This document shows positions 20,225 to 31,711 of a DNA stretch of 64,000 nucleotides, in pieces. The notes beneath the pieces are model-generated. The model had not been told where the DNA came from, did not search any database, and saw only the letters and a list, made by a program, of their open reading frames with translations. The first letter of the stretch is position 1; each line of letters starts with the position of its first letter. The DNA lies in the NCBI GenBank assembly GCA_039090855.1, contig CM077025.1, positions 94,096,489 to 94,160,488 on the forward strand. The letters run 5' to 3'. A program made the translations under genes and the position numbers. The stretch is from Macrothele yani. Its lineage: Eukaryota > Arthropoda > Arachnida > Araneae > Macrothelidae.

Positions 20225-22185
20225 GAAGATGGCTAAATGTGGAAAACAGACCCTGTAGACGACGATCTACATTGCTTCGATTTAATTTCACTCAACTATC
20301 CAAAAGTCATCATTACAAGACGGCTGAACTAGTGGAGATGGCTAAATGTGGAAAACAGCCCTTGTAGACGACGATCTACATTGCTTCGATTTAATTTCAC
20401 TGAGCTATCCAAAAGTCATTATTACAAGACGGCGGAACTAGTGGAGATGGCTAAATGTGGAAAACAAACCTTGTAGACGACGATCTACATTGCTTCGATT
20501 TAATTTCACTGAGCTATCCAAAAGTCATTATTACAAGACGGCTGAACTAGTGGAGATGGCTAAATGTGGAAAACAGCCCTTGTAGACGACGATCTACATT
20601 GCTTCGATTTAATTTCACTGAGCTATCCAAAAGTCATTATTACAAGACGGCTGAACTAGTGGAGATGGCTAAATGTGGAAAGCAGCCCTTGTAGACGACG
20701 ATCTACATTGCTTCGATTTAATTTCACTGAGCTATCCAAAAGTCATTATTACCAGACGGTGGAACTAGTGGAGATGGCTAAATGTGGAATACAGACCTTG
20801 TAGACGACGATCTACATTGCTTCGATTTAATTTCACTGAGCTATCCAAAAGTCATTATTACAAGACGGTGGAACTAGTGGTGATGGCTAAATGTGGAAAA
20901 CAAACCTTGTAGACGACGATCTACATTGCTCCGATTTAAGTTCACTGAGCTATCCAAAAGTCATTATTACAAGACGGATGAACTAGTGGAGATGGCTAAA
21001 TGTGGAAAACAAACCTTGTAGACGACGATCTACATTGCTTCGATTTAATTTCACTGAGCTGTCCAAAAGTTATTATTACAAGACGGTGGAACTAGTGGAG
21101 ATGGCTAAATGTGGAAAACAAACCTTGTAGACGACGATCTACAATGCTTCGGTTTAATTTCACTGAGCTGTCCAAAAGTTATTATTACAAGACGGCTGAA
21201 CTAGTGGAGATGGCTAAATGTGGAAAACAAACCTTGTAGACGACGATCTACATTGCTTCGATTTAATTTCACTGAGCTATCCAAAAGTTATCATTACAAG
21301 ACGGCTGAACTAGTGGAGATGGCTAAATGTGGAAAACAAACCTTGTAGACGACGATCTACATTGCTTCGATTTAATTTCACTGAGCTATCCAAAAGTTAT
21401 TATTACAAGACGGCTGAACTAGTGGAGATGGCTAAATGTGGAAAACAAACCTTGTAGACGACGATCTACATTGCTTCGATTTAATTTCACTGAGCTATCC
21501 AAAAGTTATTATTACAAGACGGCGGAACTAGTGGAGATGGCTAAATGTGGAAAACAAACCTTGTAGACGACGATCTACATTGCTTCGATTTAATTTCCCT
21601 CAACTATCCAAAAGTCATCATTACAAGACGGCTGAACTAGTGGAGATGGCTAAATGTGGAAAACAAACCTTGTAGACGATTATCTACATTGCATCGATTT
21701 AATTTCACTGTGCTATCCAAAAGTCATCATTACAAGACGGCTGAACTAGTGGAGATGGCTAAATGTGGAAAACAAACCTTGTAGACGGCGATGTACAACG
21801 CTTCGATTTAATTTCACTGAGCTATCGAAAAGTCATCATCACATGAGGGCGGAACTTGTGGAGGTGGCTAAATGTGAAAACAAACCTTGTAGACGACGAT
21901 CTACATGGCTTCGATTTAATTTCACTGAGCTATCCAAAAGGCATCATTACAAGACGTAGATATGGCTAAATGTGGAAAACAAACCTTGTAGACGACGATC
22001 TACATTGCTTGGATCTAATTTCACTGAGCTATCTAAAAGTCATCATGGCAAGATGGCTGAACTAGTGGAGATGGCTAAATGTGGAAAACAAACCTTGTAG
22101 ACGACAATCTACATTGCTTCGATTTAATTTCAGTGAGCTATCCAAATGTCATCATTACAAGACGGCTGAACTAGTGGAACATGTG
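20225..22185. repeat. 109-bp satellite array, about 18 copies
   Basis: The phrase GGCTAAATGTGGAAAACA recurs every 109 bases (20231, 20340, 20449 and so on). Each unit also has GTAGACGACGATCTAC, a short hairpin with GTAGA/TCTAC arms, and ends TACAAGACGGCTGAACTAGT. The first ~16 copies are close to each other; the last few (from about 21760) carry small deletions and more substitutions. The 64-codon frame inside is an accident of the repeat. Confidence 0.95.
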
Positions 22186-22265
22186 TCTAGCCTTGAAATA
22201 ATTTTGCTGTAACCGTTTTTGCGTTGCACTGGAAAGAAATTATTGCTTCGGGTTCTGGGTGTGTG

Positions 22266-22468
22266 TACTCCCCGGTGGCGCAGTGGTTTAAGCGCTGGCT
22301 TATAACCGTTCGTCCAAGTGGGTCCGGGTTTGAATCCCGTTGAGGCAGGGTTCTTGGGTTTGCTCTGGCTGTTTTGCGGAGCCAGTTACCCTAAGTTAGG
22401 GAGGGGTGACTGCTTCGAGCCCATTGAGTTGCTCACGGTGTTCGTTAAATCCACAAACAACAACAACA
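22266..22468 (+). mobile_element. tRNA-derived SINE (family 1) with target duplication
   Basis: A-box GGTGGCGCAGTGGTTTAAGCG, B-box GGTTTGAATCCCG, then the family body ending GAGTTGCTCACGGTGTTCGT and a CAA-rich tail. TCTGGGTGTGTG (22254-22265) and TCTGGATGTGTG (22469-22480) are the target duplication (11 of 12). Confidence 0.9.
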
Positions 22469-22480
22469 TCTGGATGTGTG

Positions 22481-23370
22481 ACAAAAATAGGGGGTGCTTG
22501 AAACTGCCATGAAGAAAAAGTTTCTGGATTATTTATCGGCTCCTAAGACGACCATGTACTTCGAAAAAGCTGCGATGTACAACTGGCTAAATTAGTGAAA
22601 TCTGTGGTTTGACTTTCTACATAACATTTGGAGTTTTTGAAGTGGGCATTTAGGAACTGGGCATGGGGAGAGAGCAATATGTCAACCCTCCACCGTTATG
22701 GTGAGATCTGCCACAGTTACTAAGTGCCCTAGTTGAGCTTACGTATTTGTCTGTGTCACATTAATTTAGGAGGGATAAAAGGAATGAAGCCAAAAGCTAG
22801 GCACTAAGTTGGTTGCACGTGACTACATGCAGATGACCACACCGCAGGATCTGATTATTCATGATGCTGCTGCAAAAGGATTTTCGTGGCTTGATGATGA
22901 ATAGAAATCTGATTTTGAGAAGGATATCGTATCGACAGTTGACATAATACTGAGATAACTAGATAATTAAATTTAATTCCTCTTACCGGAGTTCGGTTTA
23001 TTGTAATGTTTCTATTACAGGGAGAGAGCGAGAGAGGGAGCTAAAGCTAAGTTAATGAATTAGAGATGATGCTTAAATTAATACATGCTTCGCTTTTCAG
23101 TAAGATCATTAGTAGGTTTAATTTCGCATCGCGTATCAAACAGTCTAAATGGCATGCAGTGTGTGACCAGTATATTTCCTTTTAGATTAAGCAGAAAATT
23201 GTATTCAACTTCGAAATGTGAAACACAGACCTAACAGCTATTACTTTCACAGCCCAAGTGTAATTGAGAAACACTCAATCACCCTATGTTTCGTTTTAAA
23301 AATAAATCAATATTATCACTAATTACTATAATATATACACACATTGTGTTTCATGTTATATTGAGAAATG
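22481..23370. other. Spacer, nothing recognised
   Basis: No motif-bearing frame, no tandem repeat. Confidence 0.4.
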
Positions 23371-23372
23371 TA

Positions 23373-23590
23373 CACTGAGTGGCCATTTGTCTATGACCAT
23401 CTACCTAGCAATGTGTTGGATTACCTTTACAATTTAGAACAGCAGTAGTTTGCCTCGTGATTTCCTGTCTCTCTAACATACCAGAGGAATTCTGGTTCGC
23501 TCATGTGGAATAACTTATTATTCACTCAACTGGGATGGCAGTGAATCCACACGCTTGATTTTTCCGATAGATTTCCCACAAAGTTTAAGT
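23373..23590 (-). mobile_element. Tc1-like end with CACTGAGTGGCC TIR
   Basis: TA at 23371-23372 is followed by CACTGAGTGGCCATTTGTCT and CATCTACCTAGCAATGTG. This matches the TIR and adjacent transposase-end region of a Tc1 family that I know from fish and invertebrate genomes (CACTGAGTGGCCAC). The opposite TIR is not found and the coding part is gone. Confidence 0.55.
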
Positions 23591-23591
23591 A

Positions 23592-24325
23592 GTATTGAGG
23601 TATGGGAAATGAGATGGCTGTTGTAGCAAAGCCTTCACTGTGCTTCAGAAACAACGCGACACAATGCGGGCAATGTAGAATGGTGTATGGTTCTGCTTGA
23701 TATTATCTATCGCCACGGGGACGCAGAGCTACTGTGTTTGGACGAAGAAGTATCGATGTATGGGAAAATGCTGTCTGGTGAAAATGCAACACCAAAGAAG
23801 AAATGAAAGTACCGATATACGGTGTTTGGAAGAAACACTGATGTATCAGTTCTGAGGTGACTGTTGAAGCAAAGCTTTCACTGAGCTTCGGAAACAACTT
23901 GACTCAATGCGAACATTGTAGAATGGTGTATGGTCTTTTTTGAATTATCTATCAACATAGGGGGCACAGAGTTACTGCGTTTGGACGAAGAATAATCGTA
24001 TGGGGAAATTCTGTCTGGTGAAAATGGAACACCAAGAAAGAAATGAAAGTACTGATAGACGGTGTTTGGAAACAGGATTGATGTATGGGAACTGAGGTAA
24101 CTGTTGTAGTAAAGCTTTCACTATGCTACGGAAACAACTCCGACACATTGCGGGCATTGTAGAAAAGGTGTATTGTCCTGCTTGAATTATCTATCACCAC
24201 GGGGGGTACAGAGTTACTGCACTTGGACGAAGTTGCCAAGGAGCGATGTTAAAATACATTGCTGTCCGTTAAAAATGCAACATCAAGAAAGATATGAGAT
24301 ATTGAAGTGATATCTATAGGGAACA
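23592..24325. repeat. 241-bp tandem repeat, three copies
   Basis: GCTTTCACTGWGCTTCGGAA recurs at 23631, 23874 and 24114. Each copy continues with GCGGGCATTGTAGAATGGTG, TTATCTATCACCACGG and CTGTCTGGTGAAAATGCAAC. Copies differ at roughly one base in ten. No coding signal is seen. Confidence 0.85.
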
Positions 24326-24379
24326 TTACCTTTCTGTTAGAAGGCGTAAATTATCAGGTACACAGATCTGTAAGTGATG

Positions 24380-25290
24380 TGAAATGTACAATACTCTGTA
24401 CCTTTTGTACCCACCACGAGCGGCCATAATAGTTGGTACAGAGCATGGCATCAACTGGAAAGGGCTCCGAATATGGCATGGCGAAAGGTCATTTCATGCT
24501 TTCTCGATTCGTATCCGAATTTCATCTTGGGTATCTAACGGGCCAGACGTCAAACGACCATGTCTCACACTTGTTCAATGGGCAACAAATCAGGAGAATG
24601 CTGTGGCCAATTAAGACGTGGCACATATCTGGCATCCAAGCAGCTGTAAAGCATTCCGAGAAACACGTGGTCAGACATTATCCTGCTGACCCATGGCCCC
24701 TGGGACCGTCTACAGATATGACAGCCCACACAACTTCAGTTATGTAACTCAGGTTTCTCATTGCTCCTTCAAAGCGCAAAAGGCGTAAACGGGAATGAAT
24801 ACCAACAGCACTCCACACCAGAACGTCCTGTGTCGGGCCTGCTTGACGCTACACAACGCATGCCTCCAGCGGCAGTTTGCCAATCTGTCGCCGTACGTAC
24901 ATCATAAGTCATTAGATTGAACCGGTACTCGTGGGAAAACACTGTACGCAGCCATTCATCACACCAGTATCTGCATTCTTGGCCTCATTACAGCAGCTGG
25001 CGTCAGCGCTTTACGGTCAAGTAAAGTCGAAGCAATGGTCTCCCTGAATCAAACGGCGTTAGAAAAAGCTTGAAGACAGCCTTTAATGGGATACAGACTT
25101 CTACTGTTGTGTTAAACTTCGGGACATTGTCCTTCGGTCTGCCAACGTCATACAGTTGAGATAACGGTCTTCTTGTGCATTCGTTCATCGCTGGGCTCCA
25201 GGCCCCTCTGGACAGTGCATCATACTTTTTTCTTCCCACTGGCGCCATGCTTGCGTCACTGTGCTCACGTTTCTTCCAACGTTAGTGGAG
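24380..25290 (-). pseudogene. Tc1-like transposase relic
   Basis: On the minus strand, in order: YDVGRPKDNVPKFNTTVE and SGRPLLRLYLTVKR (25003-25150, the second helix-turn-helix and linker), VFSHEYRFNL for the first catalytic VFSDESRFNL with Asp changed to His (about 24945-24915), a QQDNV-PRVSR piece for QQDNARPH (about 24690-24650), and a terminal MAARGGY (about 24430-24410). Stops and frameshifts are frequent and the 104-codon plus-strand frame over it is a shadow. Confidence 0.7.
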
Positions 25291-26000
25291 ATGTCGCGAA
25301 AAGAAGGGCCGCCTTTTCCGCCGTCCAACAAATCGATCTTGCTCTAAATTTGTCAGTTGTACACACGAATCTCTTATGCTGGGGGGGGGGGAGGGGGGAT
25401 GGTCTAGTTCTTACCACTACCGCACTTCCACAATTCTCACGAATCAATTAATGCAATATTCTCTATGCGTCCTGTTTTAATACCTCTTGCGAGACAGCTA
25501 CGAGAGAGTGACTGGCACAAGTCATTTGGATGTACGCTGGGGTCGTATTCATTTGCATCTTCTCATGTGATTTATCCATTTTGCGGGTTTCAGTCCGACC
25601 GTACACGTTTTTCCTGGTGCTGCATTTTCAACAAGCAGCAATGTACTTATGTAAATTCAAACGTGATCCTCTCGAATGAAAGGGCTTTAAATCATCCATG
25701 GAAACATGCATCACACTATCACATTTCTTCCACCAGCTTGGAGAGTCCTATCCATACGATATGGATCGATCCACAGCCATGATGTAGTTGTAAACACGAA
25801 TCATCCAGCCATGTGCAGCGACCCGTCCTCATATGCAGCCAAGGTTAGTAGATATACGACAACGCACGGCCGCACGAATCCCAGATTGTTTAGTTGTTTA
25901 TTGTACTCAGTGGTTAGTTCGAACTCCCCCATCGTAGTCATTTCCCCGCTATGAACCCCATGGATTTTAGCTGGTCTAGCTATTTGGAAATGCAGATAGG
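25291..26000. other. Spacer with a poly-G run
   Basis: A run of mostly G lies at 25381-25398. Overlapping frames on both strands have no recognisable domain. Confidence 0.4.
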
Positions 26001-26002
26001 CC

Positions 26003-26342
26003 ACGAATGTCCTAGTGGTCAACGTTCGTGACTGCCACGGAGAAACCTGTGGTTCGATCCCAGGCAGGAACGAACACTTGAACCACTAAATATTCGCCAT
26101 GCGTTGCATGGGCATGTTAGGCCGACGGAGCCAGGGTACTGGCGCCCCGGTAATAAATAGGTGCGTCTTACTCCCCGTTTCTAACTCGCTTCCGTGTCAC
26201 TTTCCCATCAGACACTCTTGCCCAATTCTCCTAGCTTCTAAGGGTTGTTTAAAACCTAGAGTCAGACACTCCCTTCCTAAAATCCTTTACATATGATCTG
26301 ATCTGGAAAGGCAGATGTCTGGTACTCACTACAACAAAAAAA
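26003..26342 (+). mobile_element. tRNA-derived SINE (family 5) with A-rich tail
   Basis: The head has CCTAGTGGTCAACGTTCGTG (A-box region) and a B-box GGTTCGATCCCAGG (about 26050-26064). A body of about 250 bases follows and ends in an A-run at 26332-26343. The head resembles a tRNA over its TpsiC arm only. Confidence 0.6.
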
Positions 26343-26821
26343 AAAACGGGATTTGGGCTTCCGAATCACAGACAGTTTTCACAGACTGGTACTTTTAATG
26401 GTGTTCGTGAAATGCCTGTAGTTTGGGAACGTGTTATTGATAATGAGGGAAACTGCTAACAAATACCGCTAATATGGTGTTCATTGCTTTGCCGTTTCAA
26501 GAATTACACGAAGTCAAGCGTCTTCGATGTAATAATAAATATAAATGCATAAATACATAGGTTACCATTCACACACAACTGTGAAATTGAGATTCAAATG
26601 GGTGTTCGCAGAAATAAGTAGATAAAATATTCTAAACGCTTTCGACATGCCGCGATTCCCTACAAAAAATCGCTAGGCCTGTTACAAAGTCAAATAAAAA
26701 GTAAAAATGCGGGCTTAATTTTTGCTAAGCAGTGAGATCAATTAGTAACTAAAAATAAATTTAATTGTGATACCAACTTTATCCGTAAGTAATAAGTAAA
26801 AATATTACTCGAAGTAGAAGT
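26343..26821. other. Spacer, nothing recognised
   Basis: AT-rich, no motif-bearing frame or repeat. Confidence 0.35.
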
Positions 26822-27022
26822 AGCCTCCCCGGTGGCGCAGCCATTCGCCCGGAAGGAGTCCGGGTTCGAATCCCGGTGAGGCATGGATGATGTTTTTGTC
26901 TTACGGCACTGGCTGTCTCCCTTCCCTGGAACCAGTGGCCCTAAATTAGGGACGGGCTACTGCTTATATCCAACTAAGTTGCTCACAGTGGTCGTTAAAT
27001 CTGCTATCAAAGAAAACAAAAA
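26822..27022 (+). mobile_element. tRNA-derived SINE (family 1), internal deletion in the head
   Basis: CTCCCCGGTGGCGCAG starts the head but the stretch between A- and B-box is shortened. B-box GGTTCGAATCCCGG is intact. The body includes CCCTTCCCTGGAACCAGTGG and AGTTGCTCACAGTGGTCGT, with an A-rich end. Confidence 0.85.
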
Positions 27023-29152
27023 TCATTTTTTTTTTACTGATATGAAAATATTTCTTACTTCGAATTAATTAAAACTCTGCACTAAATAAATTTAAGACTC
27101 AGGACCATGAACCATGCAAAATTATATGGACAGAAATTTTACATAACTGAAGGTAAAATACATTCATGGTGATAATCGTGGTTCTAGAAGCCTTTGTCTC
27201 TTCAATGATGTTCTTCTCATAAATATTTCCTAAATCAAAATGCTCATTCTAAAGGTACTTGTAAAGTGACTTTTCACCGGTTTAGTGCAGCACTTACGCA
27301 CAATTCGGGAGTACGCTCTTAAGTTTAAACAGATTTCAATTAAATGAACGAAGTGCAAGTTTCTCCCTGAGGCATAACGTGCTCCAGTGCCGACAGGTTC
27401 AACGTTATGAAGAGAAATCACCGCGCTCTATTGTTGAAGATTCCGGTTAAATCTGATTACATCCCACAAGATGGTACTTCTCCAAGAAAATATCTTCTAG
27501 GCCTAGGAATCGTCTGACTTACGAGCCACTGTAGAGCAGCCGTATGTCAAGAGAACTCTCTTTTCCTCCCTCTTCACCTACGTTATCCGTTCTCTGTTGT
27601 ATTACAACGATGACTCAAAGAGCAGGAAGAGTTGAACCGGAGCCTTCCAGCCATGTTGGCCAGCTCTTAACGGGCAAACGGAAATTAAACCTAAGAACTT
27701 CTTCTTGATTTAAGGCAACCACCATAGCTTAGTGATCTCACTTTCATTCCAAAACCCCTCACTGACTCTATTAAGTTCGCATCGCTAAGTTTATGTTACC
27801 CATTTGTTCTTCGTTTCCCGACAGTTATGTTCGAAAATAAAGGCAAAGAATTCAATGGAAACGTCTGAAAGATAAACTGTTTAACTTACCTCGGTTAAAG
27901 TGCTTTCTGATTTAGAATCGAGGGTTTCCCCATTGGCGAAATAACAATTCACTCGACTGACCCTTGGTAAAACGCATTTCCTTCAGTGAGAGATGCTGTT
28001 TTTCGTGTTCTGACTATTTTCCAAGAATAGCAAAAGCAGCCGGCAAACTCCAAAATGCTCTTTACAACAGGAAATGTTTCTTAATTAAACATCAGTTGCT
28101 CTAATACGATGTAAATATCAAATGAGTACTTAATGTTCTTAGGTAAAAAAAAATCTGCGACGTTATTCTGATTAAAATTAACATGTTGCTTTACGGGTGT
28201 ATACCACCAGCTGCTCTCTTTGGAAATAATTAAAATGTGCAATTTAATGTTTCAATAGAAAACAGTCGTGACGGCAGTTTTCATTAAAGTATACCTGGTT
28301 GTTTACGGACTGACTTATGAGCCACTGTAGAACCGTATGTTAAGAGAACTCTTAGCAGCCGTTTATCAAGAAAAAGCTTATTTTTCGGAAAATAAATACA
28401 CAATTAGCAGTTAATACCCCAATTAAAAATAATCCGTGGCAGCATAATTGATTAAAATGTCCCTGGATATTTTCGGACATAAGTCTCCAGTGGTAGTGTT
28501 AGGTAACTAAAACAGCGTTTCATACCCCAATGAGAAACAATCCCTAACCGTATGTTTAATTAAAATATTCCTGCTGTTTTATAAATGCAAAGTAATTTTC
28601 CCGATGCAAAACTTCCCACAGAGTCGTTTAAATATCTCCGGCACATAAATTGCATTTATACGCTTAATTGGAAATATCCTTCTCTCAAACATTTTTTTAA
28701 ATAAAATGTTGTTACTCATATGTTAGCTCGGAGTCACAGTTTCCCTCTTTGTTTTCGTAATGGATGATATTTTTGATAAAGTTTCCAAATAACCGGTGAA
28801 AAGTTATTTATTTATTTTACGAATATCTTACTAAAATTAAATCTTTTCTATTTGGGAAATATGTTACTTCACCGTAAAACCTCTCACAAAGAGACAAAAA
28901 TATTTTTCAAATGACATATAATTGAAAATTTTATTAACTTCCTGAAAACTCGGTTTTAATAAGACGTATCACACATGTTGTTAGCTCGATATGTAGTGAC
29001 AACGACGATAAATAAAATAATTTGAAACATTTTCTGTTAATGATATTGTTTACATTTGACAACAGTTTTCAAAATTTTAAATTGCTATTCATTTAGCTAA
29101 CCGCCGATTAGGACGAAATCGTTTTATTTGTTAAACAAGCTGACAACTGAGT
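27023..29152. other. AT-rich region with weak diverged repeats
   Basis: A roughly 45-base phrase (GACTTAYGAGCCACTGTAGA ... CGTATGTYAAGAGAACTCT) occurs near 27515 and 28310 in the same direction. Loose repeats of TACCCCAAT and CCTG-TATTTTCGGAC occur at 28280-28620. No coding frame is recognised. Confidence 0.4.
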
Positions 29153-29244
29153 TTTAAAGGGGTCTGGTTCACTTCGTCGACAACGCATTTCGTCGACAGA
29201 TACATTTCGTCGGCACTCACTTCATCGACACTATACAGTATATG

Positions 29245-30112
29245 CAAACAGTCGATTCCTAAAAAACCGAAAAAAAGTTCAGAACCACTAAATTTGGTAT
29301 ACTATCTCATGGTACTGCATGTAACTGAGAACGTAGACCGTTTTTGGAAAAGCTCGGGCCCAGCGAGAAAGGGGCCCCATACACAATTTTCGTAAAATCT
29401 ACAGTTTTCAATTTAGAAACACCAAATTTGGTATACTATCTCATGGTACTCTAACTTAGACCGTACACGGTTTTTGGAAGGGGTCCGGGCCCGGGATCAA
29501 AGGGGACCCATACAATATTTTCGTAAAATCTATAGTTTTCAATTTAGAAGCACCAAATTTGGTATACTATCTCACGGTACTCTAACTTAGACCGTACACG
29601 GTTTTTGGAAGGGGTCCGGGCCCGGGATCAAAGGGGACCCATACAATATTTTCGTAAAATCTATAGTTTTCAATTTAGAAACACCAAATTTGGTATACTA
29701 TCTCACGGTACTCTAACTTAGACCGTACACGGTTTTTGGAAGGGGTCCGGGCCCGGGATCAAAGGGGACCCATACAATATTTTCGTAAAATCTATAGTTT
29801 TCAATTTAGAAACACCAAATTTGGTGTACTATCTCACGGTACTCTAACTTAGACCGTACACAGTTTTTGGAATAGGTCGGGGCCGGGGGTCAAGGGGGCC
29901 CCCATACAACATTTTCGTAAAATCAACTGTTTTCAAATTAGAACCTTCAAATTTGGTATACTATCTCACTGTACCCTTACACGAACTCATCAGACCATAG
30001 AAGGAAGGGGTCGGGAACCGGGGTCAAGGGGCCCCCATACAATCTACAGTTTTCAATTTAGAACCATCAAATTCGGTATACTATCTCATGGTACTCTAAA
30101 TTAGCTCGCAGA
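29245..30112 (+). repeat. 131-bp tandem array, left arm
   Basis: ACCAAATTTGGTATACTATC recurs at 29421, 29552, 29683 and 29814, exactly 131 bases apart, with more diverged copies outside. Units contain GTCCGGGCCCGGGATCAAAG, a GC-rich patch with its own palindrome. Confidence 0.9.
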
Positions 30113-30245
30113 TAGGGTGCAGAATTGTGTTGCAGTTCTTAAGGGGAGTTCTTAGGGGAGTGCAGAATTTTTGTAGTTCTTAGGGGAGTGCAGAATTTTT
30201 GCAGTTCTTAGGGGAGTGCAGAATTGTGTTGCAGTTCTTAAGTAA
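30113..30245. repeat. 28-bp minisatellite at the foldback centre
   Basis: Four to five copies of a unit containing TTCTTAGGGGAGTGCAGAAT sit exactly between the two inverted arms. Confidence 0.85.
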
Positions 30246-30249
30246 AAGA

Positions 30250-30940
30250 ATTGAAATTTTTGAGAAAATTTTGTATGGTGCTCCCTTTTCCCCGGGCAAC
30301 GACCCCTTCCAAAAAGCGTGTACGGTCGAAGTTAGAGTACCATGAGATAGCATATCAAATTTGGTGGTTCTAAATCGAAAACTGTAGATTTTACGAAAGT
30401 ATGGTATGGGGCCCCATTAATCCCGGGTCCCGACCCTTTCCAAAAACCGTGTATGGTCTAAGTTAGGGTATCATGAGTTAGTATACCAAATTTGGTGGTT
30501 TTGAATTTTAAACTGCAGATATTATGAAAATTTTGTAAGAGGGAACCCTTGACCCCGGTCCCCGTCCCCCTTCCGTCTCTGGTCTAAGTTGGTGTAAGAG
30601 TACAATGAGATAGTATACCAAATTTGGTGGTTCTGAATTGAAAACTGTAGATTTTACGAAAATGTTGTATGGTGCCTCCTTGACCCCGGGCCCCGACCCC
30701 TTCCAAAAACCGTGTACGGTCTAAGTTAGAGTGCCATGAGATAGTATACCAAATTTGGTGGTTCTAAATTGAAAACTGTGGATTTTACGAAAATGTTGTA
30801 CGGGGCCCCCTCGACCCCGGGCTCCGACCCCTTCCGAAAACCGTGTATGGTCTAAGTTAGAGTACCATGAGATAGTATACCAAATTTGGTGTTTCTAAAT
30901 TGAAAACTGTAGATTTTACGAAAATTTTGAGGAATCGACT
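30250..30940 (-). repeat. 131-bp array in inverted orientation, right arm
   Basis: AAATTTGGTGGTTCTAAATT-type phrases recur at about 30356, 30488, 30622, 30755 and 30887 (132-134 bases apart). These are reverse complements of the left-arm unit and alternate with GACCCCTTCCAAAAACCGTG. Confidence 0.9.
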
Positions 30941-31711
30941 GTTTGCATATATAGTGTCGACGAAGTGACTGGCGACGAAATGTACCTGGTGACGAAATGT
31001 ACCTATCGACGAAATGAGTTGTCGACGAAGTGGCGTCGACGAAATGAATTGTCGACGAAATGAAAGAGATCGGCTTTAAAGAATGTAAACGTTTGTAAAT
31101 GGCGAAAAGGTAACGCACTCAACTAGTGTCAGTGTTTCTAATCTAATGAGAAGTTTACTTTTTTGTGAAGTTGATGCGGATTAATCTATTTGCTTTAAGC
31201 AGTTGGTGAAAATCCCTCTAAAATAAATAATATGGTACCACTTAATGAGAACATTTTCTGGATGAGAGATAATTTACCTTAAGATCTTGGCTAATTAACT
31301 TATAATTAAAACATAGCGTTTTTCTTAACTGATGGTGTCGCATTATTTTTAAGGTTTAGTTCACTTTCCTATTACTGATTCTATGGCGATAATAAAGCCC
31401 AACAACAATAAAACCATTTTCTGGTCCCTCGGAAGTTGGACCTATTTTTGAGTATATTTGAAGCTCTGATTCCAAAAATGGCATCAGTTTTGCCCCATCA
31501 GCTCTAGGTTTGGAGATAAGGCACACCCGCCCTATATGATGTTGTGCAGAAATATTTTTATCTCATATGCGTAAAGTCAGTGTATATTGTTATTTTATGA
31601 GTGCAAAGCCAGTGTCTGTTATTCTAATTGGGAGTTTGTGAACAACTATACAACCAGATAATCTAATTCTGTTTGCAGATTGAATAGACGCCATGGCTTC
31701 GAAGAAGTTGC

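Larger units (their letters stand above)
29160..31074. mobile_element. Foldback element with inverted tandem-repeat arms (GGGTCTGG family, copy 1)
   Basis: The ends are GGGTCTGGTTCACTTCGTCG at left and, read in reverse, GCCGATCTCTTTCATTTCGTCG at right. TTTAAAG lies directly outside both ends (29153-29159 and 31075-31081), a good 7-base target duplication. Just inside are arrays of ATTTCGTCGAC-type repeats (29168-29232; inverse 30957-31065). Next come 131-bp tandem repeats: direct at about 29245-30112 and inverted at about 30250-30940. The centre (30113-30245) is a 28-bp minisatellite. No transposase frame is present, so it is non-autonomous. Superfamily unknown. Confidence 0.85.

Noticed and set aside
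21765..21959. 64-codon frame with duplicated ENKPCRRR text
   Set aside because: Two units of the 109-bp satellite read through; no protein.
20225..22185. Regularly spaced repeats that could suggest a CRISPR array
   Set aside because: The 109-bp units are repeated end to end with no unique spacers, in a eukaryotic context; it is a satellite.
25381..25398. G-run as a possible G-quadruplex regulatory site
   Set aside because: A simple homopolymer with one A in a decayed region; no nearby gene for it to act on.
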